A stretch of 64,000 nt of DNA from Allonocardiopsis opalescens (GTDB lineage Bacteria > Actinomycetota > Actinomycetes > Streptosporangiales > Streptosporangiaceae): the NCBI RefSeq assembly GCF_003002095.1, contig NZ_PVZC01000003.1, positions 434,001-498,000 on the forward strand, given 5' to 3'. Below are positions 1-6,950 of this stretch, piece after piece. Below the pieces are notes generated by a model. The model was not told where the DNA came from. It searched no databases and worked only from the letters and a program-made list of their open reading frames with translations. Numbering within the stretch: position 1 is the stretch's first letter; each line of letters begins with the position of its first letter. Position numbers and translations under genes: made by a program.

Positions 1-467
1 GTCGTCACACTCGCCGGGTCCTCTGGGATGTGTGCTCGTTGGCTGTGCCCGGAGCTGTCGGCGTGGGGCACAGACGCGCCGCGGCGCCGAGCCGTCTGTT
101 GGAGCCGACCAGCTCGTCGGGTGGCGGCGTGGCCTTCTCGACGACGCCTCGCAGCCCTTCGACGCCGGTGGCGTCCGCCGACGCGCTGAGCGACGCCATG
201 GGCGTTGCGTGCCGTCCTGCTTGCTGGGCCGGGGTGCCCCCGGTGTCGTCGACCTTGGGTACGGACGCTCCAGGGCGCCGGACCGCCGCCGGACCAGCCC
301 TGCCCGGCACGAGCGCAGCGCGTGCGGTGCCGCGGACGGTCGGCCCCGCTCCGCGTCCGGTGAAGGCGGTGGCGGTGCTCGTGGCGGATGACGAGCGGCT
401 GAGCAACTCGAGGGCTGACGGGCCCAGCGGCGCAGCGCCGCAGCCCGCGCGGTGCGGCGCGGGTCCC
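1..467. other. no gene supported
   Basis: Several frames stay open because of the GC bias, but none has a ribosome binding site, a recognisable domain or protein-like composition. I see no RNA gene or repeat here. Confidence 0.5.
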
Positions 468-659
468 CTACTCGGCGCCGGACAGCGGGCTGGACCAGGC
501 GACGGGCAGCTCACGCAGGTCGTAGAGCGGCCGCTCGGGCCGCCCGTACCGGGCCCAGGGCGCGAGGCTGGCCCGCGGCAGGCCGGTGACGGCTTCGGCG
601 GCCTCGGCGTCGACCAGCACGGGCATGCCGTGGCGGCGCGGCGTAAGCGTGGTGGGCAT
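468..659 (-). CDS. small helix-turn-helix/excisionase-like protein
   Basis: This is a 63-residue protein read from an ATG at 659. The middle (VLVDAEAAEAVTGLPRAS, then WARYGRPERPLYDLRELP) resembles short MerR/excisionase-type DNA-binding modules, in which a helix-turn-helix is followed by a 'G..LYDL.EL' strand-and-turn. Such proteins are common in actinomycete integrative elements and small regulators. No integrase is adjacent, so its role is not known. The frame is open further upstream, but the added residues look like intergenic sequence and ATG 659 gives the best domain boundary. The ribosome binding site is weak. It could be a remnant. Confidence 0.45.
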   Translation of the reverse strand: MPTTLTPRRHGMPVLVDAEAAEAVTGLPRASLAPWARYGRPERPLYDLRELPVAWSSPLSGAE

Positions 660-870
660 GATCGAATGATCCCGCACGGGTACGACACCGCAACCCGTTT
701 TCACCTTGGGCCAAGCCGCCCAACCCGGCGGCGACTCCCCTCCCAACCGGCCACCCCGCCGCCCGCCAGCCCTCGATCCGACCCCCGACCATCAGCGCAC
801 CGACCCCCAGACCACCGACCCACCCGATCCATCGGATCGGGGCAGTCGGCACCACACCTCCCCGCGCGCA

Positions 871-991
871 TCCCCCTCCCGCCCAGGGGGGCAGCCCCTA
901 ACACCATTTTCTCGCGCAACGCGCGCCGCCGCGAGCCGCGTTCCGCAGGCTGTGGATAACTCCCGGGCTGCAAACCGAGCTGTGGACAACT
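871..991 (+). repeat. intergenic DnaA-box repeat, copy A
   Basis: A G/C palindromic core (CCCTCCCGCCCAGGGGGGCA, about 877-896) is followed by TGTGGATAA (953-961) and TGTGGACAA (983-991), which are perfect DnaA boxes on the other strand. The same order is found in copies B, E and G, and inverted in D and H. Nothing else is seen in the gap 660-1258 apart from the palindrome at 1180-1203. Confidence 0.6.
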
Positions 992-1179
992 CGACCGCGA
1001 GGCGGCTCAGAGGCTGCGCACCGAGTACATCGCACGCCGCCAGTCCGACCGGTCGCCGCCGTAACAGGTGACCGGAAGCCTCACGGCGCTGCCGGGACGA
1101 AGAGCCCTCGGGCACGCACGCCCACCGGCCGCAGCGCACTACCGCACCGTGCGCGCCACCCGACCCGCACACCGACGGG

Positions 1180-1203
1180 CCGCTACGCGGATCTGCGTAG
1201 CGG
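1180..1203. promoter_or_regulatory. 9-bp inverted repeat upstream of the membrane gene
   Basis: CCGCTACGC, 6 bp, GCGTAGCGG is a perfect inverted repeat 55 bp upstream of the start at 1259. A further GCGTAGC follows near 1228. The spacing fits an operator or leader hairpin for the next gene. The binding protein is unknown. Confidence 0.4.
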
Positions 1204-1258
1204 AGAGCCGCGCCCGGACCGACGACTGCGTAGCCGTGCCGCGGCCAGGCTGGCCGCC

Positions 1259-1720
1259 ATGACGGACATGCGTACGAGACGACGGTGGGGCTGGCGGGCG
1301 GCGACGGTGCTGGGCCTGCTGGCCACGGCCGCAGGCAACGGCATCCTCATGGTCGCCGGGGTGGAGTTCCCGGTGGCCATCCCGCCGGGCGGAGAGGCCA
1401 ATCCGGCCAGCGCCCGTTCGGAGCTGGTGTTCCTGCTGCTGGCGGCGCTGATCGTGCTGCTCCTGCGATGGCGTTGGACACCAGCGCTTGGAGCGCTGCT
1501 CGCGGCGATGTTCGCGGCGGGGTTCTGGCTGGATCCGACCGGGCTCGCCAACCTGACGGGCCAGGCGGGCGCACTCGCGGCGGCCGGCCAGGCCGTCCAG
1601 CAGCTAGGGGCGCTCACGGCCGTGCTGGCGGGCCTGGTCGCGACCGCGGCCGGCTACCGCGGCGCCCGTACCGCCCTGCGCTCATCCGGAGATACCCGAA
1701 CGTGCACCCCGAGCCGCTGA
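1259..1720 (+). CDS. small integral membrane protein of unknown function
   Basis: A 153-residue protein with about four hydrophobic segments: residues 12-33, 55-67, 72-88 and a long C-terminal one around 103-130. The N-terminus (MTDMRTRRRWGWR) is basic, which suggests it faces the cytoplasm. No catalytic motif or named family is recognised. A second ATG lies three codons downstream and no strong Shine-Dalgarno decides between them. It stands alone, with an inverted repeat upstream at 1180-1203. The hydrophobic pattern and codon bias make it a likely real gene. Confidence 0.6.
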   Translation: MTDMRTRRRWGWRAATVLGLLATAAGNGILMVAGVEFPVAIPPGGEANPASARSELVFLLLAALIVLLLRWRWTPALGALLAAMFAAGFWLDPTGLANLTGQAGALAAAGQAVQQLGALTAVLAGLVATAAGYRGARTALRSSGDTRTCTPSR

Positions 1721-1755
1721 TTCCTGTCCATGCGCCCATTATCACCTGGAAACTC

Positions 1756-1771
1756 TTTGATAGCTATCAAA
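1756..1771. promoter_or_regulatory. AT-rich 16-bp perfect palindrome
   Basis: TTTGATAGCTATCAAA is a perfect palindrome and stands out as AT-rich in very GC-rich DNA. It lies between the membrane gene and the antitoxin gene. Its shape is that of a dimeric repressor site (MarR-like sites look similar), but no such regulator is nearby. Confidence 0.45.
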
Positions 1772-1833
1772 AAATGCGTCGGCGTCCCGCCGGGATGGCC
1801 GACCGGTCCGGGCGCCGATCCGATGGCAATCTC

Positions 1834-1880
1834 CGGTACGCCCGTGTACCGTTGCCCGTGTCCGGTACGCAGGTGTACCG
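1834..1880. promoter_or_regulatory. tandem operator: two CGGTAC-N6-GTACCG palindromes
   Basis: Two copies of the same 18-bp palindrome, CGGTAC-N6-GTACCG, occupy 1834-1851 and 1863-1880, with centres 29 bp apart (close to three helical turns). The second ends 17 bp before the start of the Phd-like gene. Phd/YefM antitoxins typically bind paired palindromes upstream of their own gene, so autoregulation is the obvious reading. Confidence 0.65.
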
Positions 1881-1897
1881 GAGAGGGGAGCGGACGG

Positions 1898-2368
1898 ATG
1901 GGCGAGAGGGCGGCGGGGCCGCATGCGGAGCTGCCGGTGCGGGCGGTGCGGGCGAGGCTCGGGCCGCTGGTGCAACGCGTCGCCCAGGGCGAGGGACCGA
2001 TCGGGATCACCTCCGACGGGGCGCCCGACGGCGCGCTGGTCAGCGAGCAGCAGGCCGAAGCGGCCGGGCTGGTGCCGGTGGCCAGCTGGGGGGCGCGCGA
2101 GGCGCGCGACCAGTGGGCCGACGTGCGCAGGCTGGCGGCACAGACCGGGCCGCAGCTGATCACCCACCGCGAAGGCGGCCGCGCCGTCCTGGTGGATGCC
2201 GCCGGCGCGGCCGCGGCCGCGGGCGGCGTGCCCTTGCTGCCCTTCGACGTGCTGGAGACGGGCCCGGGCGGTCGGGTGATGGCCGACGGCCGACCGGTGC
2301 CGCCCGGCACCTACGTGGTGCCCGGCGGCGGGCGCCTGGTCGTGAACGCCGAAGAAGAGGAAGGGTGA
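1898..2368 (+). CDS. orphan antitoxin-like protein with two tandem Phd/YefM domains
   Basis: A 156-residue protein. Residues about 12-50 (AVRARLGPLVQRVAQGEGPI then ITSDGAPDGALVS) match the Phd/YefM pattern of an amphipathic DNA-binding helix followed by a beta hairpin. Residues about 65-105 (ADVRRLAAQTGPQLITHREG then GRAVLVD) repeat the same pattern. The C-terminus is acidic. The start at ATG 1898 is fixed by GAGGGGAG 8 bp upstream; earlier in-frame codons have no such site. In known systems Phd proteins repress their operon and neutralise a toxin, but no toxin-like gene follows. The doubled operator just upstream supports a DNA-binding role. It may act only as a regulator. Confidence 0.6.
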   Translation: MGERAAGPHAELPVRAVRARLGPLVQRVAQGEGPIGITSDGAPDGALVSEQQAEAAGLVPVASWGAREARDQWADVRRLAAQTGPQLITHREGGRAVLVDAAGAAAAAGGVPLLPFDVLETGPGGRVMADGRPVPPGTYVVPGGGRLVVNAEEEEG

Positions 2369-2577
2369 GGGCGGGCGATCAGCGCGGCCTGGAGGAGCTG
2401 CGCGCGGCGGCGGCGCGGACCGGCGGCGACGAGCGCACCGCCCGCCGACTCGTCCCGGTCGGACCCCGCCGCGCCCGAGGAGCTGGCAGCCGGTGCGGTT
2501 GGCCTGGGCGCTTCCGGGGCAACGCCAAGGCCCGCCTCACCGCGAGAACGGGAGGCGGGCCATTGGAGACCTCCTAG
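2365..2577 (+). CDS. possible coupled frame after the antitoxin, probably a remnant
   Basis: A GTG at 2365 overlaps the antitoxin stop (GTGA) and opens 70 codons. The first 25 residues or so look protein-like; the rest is Arg/Gly-rich and runs through a strong hairpin. Toxin genes often sit in this position, but no toxin fold is recognisable. It is either the decayed start of a lost partner or chance. Confidence 0.2.
   Translation: MRAGDQRGLEELRAAAARTGGDERTARRLVPVGPRRARGAGSRCGWPGRFRGNAKARLTARTGGGPLETS
2529..2561 (+). terminator. 10-bp-stem hairpin after the antitoxin gene
   Basis: GGCCCGCCTC and GAGGCGGGCC pair perfectly across a 13-nt loop. There is no T run, which is usual for actinomycete terminators. 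It would end the antitoxin transcript and lies just before the converging small membrane gene. Confidence 0.5.
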
Positions 2578-2867
2578 TTCCGCCGCTTGCCGCTGAACCA
2601 GCGCCCAAGAAGGTCATGGCGGTGGGCTGACTGCCACGGCCACACGACCAGCACGACGGCCGTGATGCCGGCGGCCACGGCCACCCACCACGGGGCGTCA
2701 GCGAGCAGCGCGAAGCCGCTCACCACCGTCCCCACCGACATGGCAGGGCTCTGACCAGCGCTGACGCCGTCTGCCGGTGCAGAACTTGTTGACCCCGAAT
2801 CCGGAATTCGGTTATCCTGGGGATCGTTTTGCTCGGAGGAGGAATCCTCGATTCCCGGTGGTTCACT
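2574..2867 (-). CDS. small single-pass membrane protein, acidic N-terminus
   Basis: A 97-residue protein with an acidic, Ser-rich, probably disordered first half (residues 1-45), one or two hydrophobic segments (about 46-62 and 65-82) and a short basic tail ending GKRRN, which suggests a cytoplasmic C-terminus. The start is decided by the ribosome binding site: AAGGAG directly abuts an ATG at 2873 but lies 6 nt before the in-frame GTG at 2867, so GTG 2867 is preferred. A hairpin followed by CTTTTCTC stands just upstream of that site and may attenuate expression. Function unknown. Confidence 0.5.
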   Translation of the reverse strand, partial: SEPPGIEDSSSEQNDPQDNRIPDSGSTSSAPADGVSAGQSPAMSVGTVVSGFALLADAPWWVAVAAGITAVVLVVWPWQSAHRHDLLGRWFSGKRRN

Positions 2868-2883
2868 CACCGGCATCTCCTTA

Positions 2884-2913
2884 GAGAAAAGGGCCGCTGC
2901 GGTTTCAGCGGCC
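2884..2913 (-). terminator. attenuator-like hairpin in the leader of the 2574-2867 gene
   Basis: Read leftward, GGCCGCTG, a 6-nt loop and CAGCGGCC are followed by CTTTTCTC and then by the AAGGAG of the next gene. An intrinsic-terminator shape immediately before a ribosome binding site suggests attenuation or occlusion. Confidence 0.45.
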
Positions 2914-2960
2914 AAACGGGCACATCCGCCGACCTGCTACCAACAGGTGCGGCGTATGCG

Positions 2961-2987
2961 AGCGGCGGCACCCGTGGTGCCGCCGCT
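2961..2987. repeat. 12-bp perfect stem with a 3-nt loop
   Basis: AGCGGCGGCACC, CGT, GGTGCCGCCGCT, followed rightward by TTTC. It is a very stable hairpin in a stretch without genes. It could be a terminator or part of a structured leader. Confidence 0.5.
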
Positions 2988-3035
2988 TTCTCGTGTGGGT
3001 CCCGCAGGACCCATGGGGGGCAGTGCTCCGGAACA

Positions 3036-3079
3036 CGAAAAAGGCGAGCCCCGGGACTCCCGTCCCGATCTGACTCGCC
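3036..3079 (-). terminator. two-part hairpin followed by five T (leftward)
   Basis: Read leftward, GGCGAG and CTCGCC enclose an inner stem (CGGGAC, TCCC, GTCCCG) and the outer stem runs straight into TTTTT. This is a good intrinsic terminator for a transcript starting to its right, yet no gene lies between it and the recombinase. It may end a small RNA or a leader. Confidence 0.5.
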
Positions 3080-3180
3080 ATGGTACCAGAGGTATAAGGC
3101 CCCCGTGTCGCTAACTCCACATCATAACGCGAAATCGTCCCTTTGACGCTGAGTCAATGTAACAAACCCATAACTCTTAG

Positions 3181-3196
3181 TGTGATTTGCATCACT
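3181..3196. promoter_or_regulatory. CRP/GlxR-like site
   Basis: TGTGA, TTTGCA, TCACT matches the TGTGA-N6-TCACA architecture of CRP-family sites with one mismatch, in an AT-richer island (about 3100-3280) of an otherwise GC-rich region. The controlled gene is not evident. Confidence 0.4.
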
Positions 3197-3290
3197 AATT
3201 GTGGGTGGCTGATGCGAAAAACGGCACTTGACCAGCGAAAACATGTGTCGGGCGCGGATTTGCTTGATTTTTGGCGTCGGGCGATTGGCC

Positions 3291-3318
3291 TTGACAACCT
3301 CGGGAAAGTCGCTAGGTT
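3291..3318 (+). promoter_or_regulatory. strong SigA/HrdB-type promoter without a gene
   Basis: TTGACA (3291-3296), a 16-bp spacer and TAGGTT (3313-3318) form a near-consensus housekeeping promoter reading right. About 120 bp downstream it meets the 3' end of the recombinase gene on the opposite strand. Either a small RNA starts here or the gene it served was displaced. Confidence 0.5.
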
Positions 3319-3438
3319 CCGCCGAACCCTGAGCGCCGGCGGGATGGAAGAACGAGATGGGAGAGGACGCCGCGGCACCGCTCGGGACCTGCCCGGGACG
3401 TCTTCTACGCGTCCGGTTCCCTGCCGCCGCGGCGGCGC

Positions 3439-4299
3439 TCAGCTGTGCTGGGTGCGGTCGTCGTGGTCGCGGAGCATGCGCATGACGGTGGCCGGGGAGG
3501 GGTGCTGCCCCTTCTTCGCGCCCTTGGTGATGACCAGTTGGGCGGCGATGGCGCGCAGGCTCTGGCCCTGCTCCCGCAGGTGCAGGGCCATCGACAGCAT
3601 GGCGGGGTCGGTGACGGCGGCCCCGCCGATGGCGGTGCCGTTGGCGCGGGCGGTCTCGTGGCCTTCCAGGGTCCGGTCGCGGATGTACTCGCGTTCGCTG
3701 CCCGACATCGCCGCCAGCACGGTGAACACGATTCCGGTGGGGTCGTGGGAGCCGGCCAGTTCGCCGGTGAGGAACTCCAGCCCGATGTCGGCCGCGCGCA
3801 GCTGCTCGGCCAGGGCGGCCAGCTCGATGCCCCGTCCCAGCCGCTTGTGCTCGTGGGCGACCAGGGTCACCGCCACACCCGAGGCGCGCAGCTCCCCGGC
3901 CAGGGCCACGGCCCGCTCCAGTTCGGGGCGCCGCAGCGCGCGGGTGGAGACCTTCTCAGAGAAGACCCGGCTCACCCCGGCCTCGGCGAGGGCCGCCAGC
4001 TGGGTGTCCAGGGACTGGCGGAGCGTGGAGGCACGCGCGTAGCCGAGGCGCACACCGGAGGCTGATCCGGCGTCGGCCGCCGGCGGGCGGGGCAGCTCCA
4101 CCCACACCGACCCCGGCCTGCGCAGCGCGGGGACGGCGACGTTGAGCGCCTTGGCCAGCGCGGGCACCAACCGGAACCGCGCCGTGTGGTACTGGGCCGC
4201 GACCCGGCCCCGCCCGGTCCGGCACGGCGACCCGGCCGGAGCGGCGCACGCCGACATCGGGCAGTCGTGCGCTTCGACCCGCAGGAAGTCCTCGTTCAC
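3439..4299 (-). CDS. serine recombinase/resolvase with N-terminal zinc finger
   Basis: A 286-residue protein. Residues 12-45 (CPMSACAAPAGSPC followed by G and YHTARF) match the short zinc-finger module found on many actinomycete mobile-element proteins. From about residue 84 comes a resolvase catalytic domain: GYARAST carries the nucleophilic Ser, followed by the Arg residues expected in REYIRDRTLEG. A C-terminal helix-turn-helix (LREQGQSLRAIAAQL) would bind the crossover site. It resembles Tn3-type resolvases rather than large integrases. No transposase accompanies it. Start GTG 4299 has only a weak binding site. TTTCAT/ATGAAA inverted repeats just upstream could be its recombination site. 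Confidence 0.85.
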   Translation of the reverse strand: MNEDFLRVEAHDCPMSACAAPAGSPCRTGRGRVAAQYHTARFRLVPALAKALNVAVPALRRPGSVWVELPRPPAADAGSASGVRLGYARASTLRQSLDTQLAALAEAGVSRVFSEKVSTRALRRPELERAVALAGELRASGVAVTLVAHEHKRLGRGIELAALAEQLRAADIGLEFLTGELAGSHDPTGIVFTVLAAMSGSEREYIRDRTLEGHETARANGTAIGGAAVTDPAMLSMALHLREQGQSLRAIAAQLVITKGAKKGQHPSPATVMRMLRDHDDRTQHS

Positions 4300-4308
4300 C
4301 CCGCCATC

Positions 4309-4359
4309 GTTTCATGGGGCCGTTTCACGCCACCAGGCGTTTGCAACGACGCATGAAAC
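4309..4359. repeat. candidate recombination site upstream of the resolvase
   Basis: GTTTCAT (4309-4315) and ATGAAAC (4353-4359) form an inverted pair, with an extra GTTTCA at 4322-4327. They lie directly before the resolvase gene, where res-like sites usually occur. The assignment is inference. Confidence 0.3.
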
Positions 4360-4481
4360 AGTGTTCGCCCTGGACGGCGCGGCCCCCGCGGTCTGTTTCG
4401 TAGCCCGCGCGGGACGGGACTGTCGGCGCGGACACCGCCGACTGACCCGCCCCGTCCCCGGACCCGCCGCCCGACGGGACG

Positions 4482-5144
4482 TCAGAGCGGGTCGCCCTCC
4501 GGAGGGCGGCGGGCCAGCAGATAGGCGTGCGGGGTCGCCTCGGCGCGTTCAGGCTCGCGCTGCACCCGGGTGTGCACGGCGAAACCGGCCTGGTGCAGCA
4601 GTTCGGCGACGTTGTCGGGCGAGAGCCGGTGGTAGTCGAGCTCGACGGCGCGTCCGAAGGCCTCCGTGAGGTGGCACTGCTCGTCGCCGACCTGGAAGGC
4701 GAGCATCAGATGGCCGCCGGGGGCGAGCAGCCGGTGGAACTCGGCGAACACCTCCGGCTGGCGAACCGGCGGGATGTGGATAAAGGAGTAGTAGGCGAGG
4801 ACGCCGCCGAGGGAGCCGTCGGGCAGGTCGAGGCCGGTCATCGACCCCTCTTCGAAGCGCAGCTCAGGAAACTCCTGGCGGGCCAGCGCGAGCATGCCGG
4901 GCGACAGGTCGATACCGAAGACCTCCAGTCCGAGCCCGTGCAGGTAGGCCGTGATCCGTCCCCAGCCGCAACCGATATCGGCCACCGGCCCCAGGCCGTC
5001 CGCCCGCGCCGTCTCCGCGAACGCGGCCAGCAGCGCCCGGTCCAGCGGCTTGGCGGCCAACTCGCCGCGAGAGCGCTCGACATAGGCATCGGCCACGGCG
5101 TCGTAGCCGGATCTGGTAATGCTCAGGAAGGAGGAATCGGTCAC
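4482..5144 (-). CDS. class I SAM-dependent methyltransferase
   Basis: A 220-residue protein. Motif I of the Rossmann methyltransferase fold is visible as VADIGCGWGRIT (about residues 57-68), followed by the acidic end of strand 2 (FGIDLSPGM), motif LDLPDGSLGGVLAYYSFIHI and LLAPGGHLMLAFQVGD. It transfers a methyl group from S-adenosylmethionine to an unknown acceptor, probably a small molecule. The GTG at 5144 has no Shine-Dalgarno, but TACGGT lies 8 nt before it, so the mRNA may be leaderless. It has no operon partners. Confidence 0.8.
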   Translation of the reverse strand: MTDSSFLSITRSGYDAVADAYVERSRGELAAKPLDRALLAAFAETARADGLGPVADIGCGWGRITAYLHGLGLEVFGIDLSPGMLALARQEFPELRFEEGSMTGLDLPDGSLGGVLAYYSFIHIPPVRQPEVFAEFHRLLAPGGHLMLAFQVGDEQCHLTEAFGRAVELDYHRLSPDNVAELLHQAGFAVHTRVQREPERAEATPHAYLLARRPPEGDPL

Positions 5145-5337
5145 GGTCGAGCACCGTAGCGCACGCCCACCCGGCCCACCGATTGCCACCGCCCGTCCGT
5201 GCCCGTTCCGCCGCCGCCGACCGCCCCTGGACACCCGCCGGCCGGGGTGCCACGGCCGGGCGTCCCCGTGCTGAGCACCACCCACTCGATCGCCTTGCAG
5301 ACGAGTCGTCTACAGACCGCTTGCCGAGCGGCACAGG

Positions 5338-5528
5338 TTGTCCACAGCCTGCGGACCACGACTCGCGGCGGCACATCGTTACGTGGGACGATTGATTACG
5401 GGGGGTCACCCCCTGGGTGCCTGGGGGTGACCCCCCGTATCAATTCTTCCGCCGCAAGCCGCGCGCCGCGACTGCGAACGCGCAGGCTGTGGACAACCCG
5501 CGCGGCAGTGCCGCCCTCTTGTGGACAA
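5338..5528 (+). repeat. intergenic DnaA-box repeat, copy B
   Basis: It carries TTGTCCACA at 5338-5346 and TGTGGACAA at 5488-5496 and 5520-5528, all perfect actinobacterial DnaA boxes, around the large hairpin at 5391-5444. The block TTCTTCCGC and the run before the second box resemble copies A and G. The rest of the gap 5145-5984 shows no gene. Confidence 0.55.
5391..5444. repeat. 54-bp hairpin with nested GGGGGTCACCCCC palindromes
   Basis: The left arm from ATTGAT through CGGGGGGTCACCCCC pairs with the right arm GGGGGTGACCCCCCG through ATCAAT, with a single unpaired T and a 9-nt loop. Each arm contains its own palindrome, so alternative cruciforms are possible. It lies inside copy B. Confidence 0.7.
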
Positions 5529-5984
5529 GCGGCCCGACAGCCCCTCCGGACGCCTCGTCCGTTAGGACGGCAAGCCTCCGTGTCTGGCGCGCCTCTGATC
5601 AGCCACCGGACGGCGGTGTGCACCATCCCCAGCCTCTCGGCGGCCAGCAGGCGTAGCAGCGGGCCGGACCGGCTCAGGACCCAGGAAACCCCACCTCCGC
5701 CGTCACCTGCCCACCCGCCGGACCCCAACCAGGCAGCGCCGCCACGAACCAGGCGGACGGCCCCGTCGGCAGCCCGGAGCGCCAGCCTCCCTCGCCCGAG
5801 CCCGACCAACGCACCGCCCCGCCATCGCCAACGACACCCGCGACTCAATCACCGGCCCGGACCAGGCCGCCCGGCCAACGGCTGCCACCACCCCCGCCGC
5901 GTGACCTCGACCATCCCCGGCGGAAACCGTTCCCGCACCCTAGGCTCGTGCCAACGCCGCGCGACCGGACCGGAGAGACCACGC

Positions 5985-6515
5985 ATGCGCTGGACCGTCC
6001 ACTCAGAACAACCGCTCTACCAGGACGAATGGCTCGACATCCGGCTCGCCGACGTCGAGGTCGCCGACGGCCGCCGCCTCGCCCACCGGCTCATCCGCCT
6101 CCGGCCCAGCGCGGGCGCCGTCGTCGTCGACGACCGGCGCCGGGTGCTGCTGCTCTGGCGGCACCGCTTCATCACCGACGCATGGGGCTGGGAGATCCCG
6201 ATGGGCGGCGTCGAACCGGGTGAGGACCCCAGCGCCGCCGCGGCCCGCGAGGTCGAGGAGGAGACGGGCTGGCGCCCCGGCCCGCTCCGCCCGCTGATCC
6301 GCACCAACCCCAGCAGCGGCATCAGCGACAGCCTCCACATCGTCTTCCGCGCCGACACCGCCGTCCGCGTCGGCGCCCCCACCGACGAATCCGAAGCCGC
6401 CCGCGTCGCCTGGGTCCCCCTGTCGGACGTGCTCGGCCTCATCGACAAGGGCGACATCGTCGGCGGCACCACCCTCAACGCCCTCCTCTACCTCCTGGCG
6501 GCCGACCCCCGCTGA
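5985..6515 (+). CDS. NUDIX hydrolase
   Basis: A 176-residue protein with a complete NUDIX box (GX5EX7REUXEEXGU) at about residues 73-95: GGVEPGE, then REVEEETGW. The Glu residues bind the metal that drives hydrolysis of a nucleoside diphosphate linked to another group. The substrate cannot be read from sequence; the upstream strand pattern (DIRLADVEVADGRRLAHRL) resembles ADP-ribose pyrophosphatase-like members. ATG 5985 is preceded by GGAGAG at a suitable distance. The frame is open far upstream through repeat-rich DNA, which is not part of the protein. Confidence 0.85.
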   Translation: MRWTVHSEQPLYQDEWLDIRLADVEVADGRRLAHRLIRLRPSAGAVVVDDRRRVLLLWRHRFITDAWGWEIPMGGVEPGEDPSAAAAREVEEETGWRPGPLRPLIRTNPSSGISDSLHIVFRADTAVRVGAPTDESEAARVAWVPLSDVLGLIDKGDIVGGTTLNALLYLLAADPR

Positions 6516-6596
6516 ACCCGCCGACGCCGCGCTGGTGGCGCCCCACCGGACGTTCCGGCATGCTGAGCGGACGCCGATTCACGGAGGGAGAGCAGA

Positions 6597-6950
6597 ATGG
6601 TCGGAGAGCTTTCCGGGGTGGTCCTCGACACCGCCGACCCGGAAACCCTCGCGAACTTCTACTCCGAGCTGCTCGGACTGCCCATCACCCGCGTCGACGG
6701 CGGCTGGATCGAGATCCAGCACGGCACCTGGCGGCTGTGCTTCCAGGAAGCGCCGAAGCACCGGCCGCCGCGCTGGCCCGACGCCGCCTTCCCGCAGCAG
6801 TTCCACCTGGACATCCGCGTCGACGACATCGACGAGGCCGAGAAGCAGGTCCTCGACATGGGCGCCACCCTCCTGTCCACCGACGAACCCGGCTTCCGCG
6901 TCTACGCGGACCCGTCCGGCCACCCGTTCTGCCTGGAGTACCAGGACTAG
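6597..6950 (+). CDS. VOC (glyoxalase/dioxygenase fold) protein
   Basis: A 117-residue single-module VOC protein. It begins LSGVVLDTADPETLANFYSE and LLGLPIT and ends with YADPSGHPFCLEYQ, the usual beta-alpha-beta-beta-beta halves. FHLDIRVDDIDEA opens the second half. Metal-binding residues seem partly kept (His in FHLD, Glu in CLEY). Family members act as lyases, dioxygenases or resistance proteins; no substrate can be assigned. AGGGAG-type binding site precedes ATG 6597. It follows the NUDIX gene by 81 bp and may be cotranscribed. Confidence 0.8.
   Translation: MVGELSGVVLDTADPETLANFYSELLGLPITRVDGGWIEIQHGTWRLCFQEAPKHRPPRWPDAAFPQQFHLDIRVDDIDEAEKQVLDMGATLLSTDEPGFRVYADPSGHPFCLEYQD

Noticed and set aside
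2365-2577. Toxin partner for the Phd-like protein
   Set aside because: Sequence becomes Arg/Gly low-complexity and overlaps the hairpin; no toxin fold, so listed only as a doubtful remnant.
871-5528. Possible replication origin because of clustered DnaA boxes
   Set aside because: Boxes come in twos and threes spread over the whole window and no dnaA, dnaN, recF or rpmH is present.
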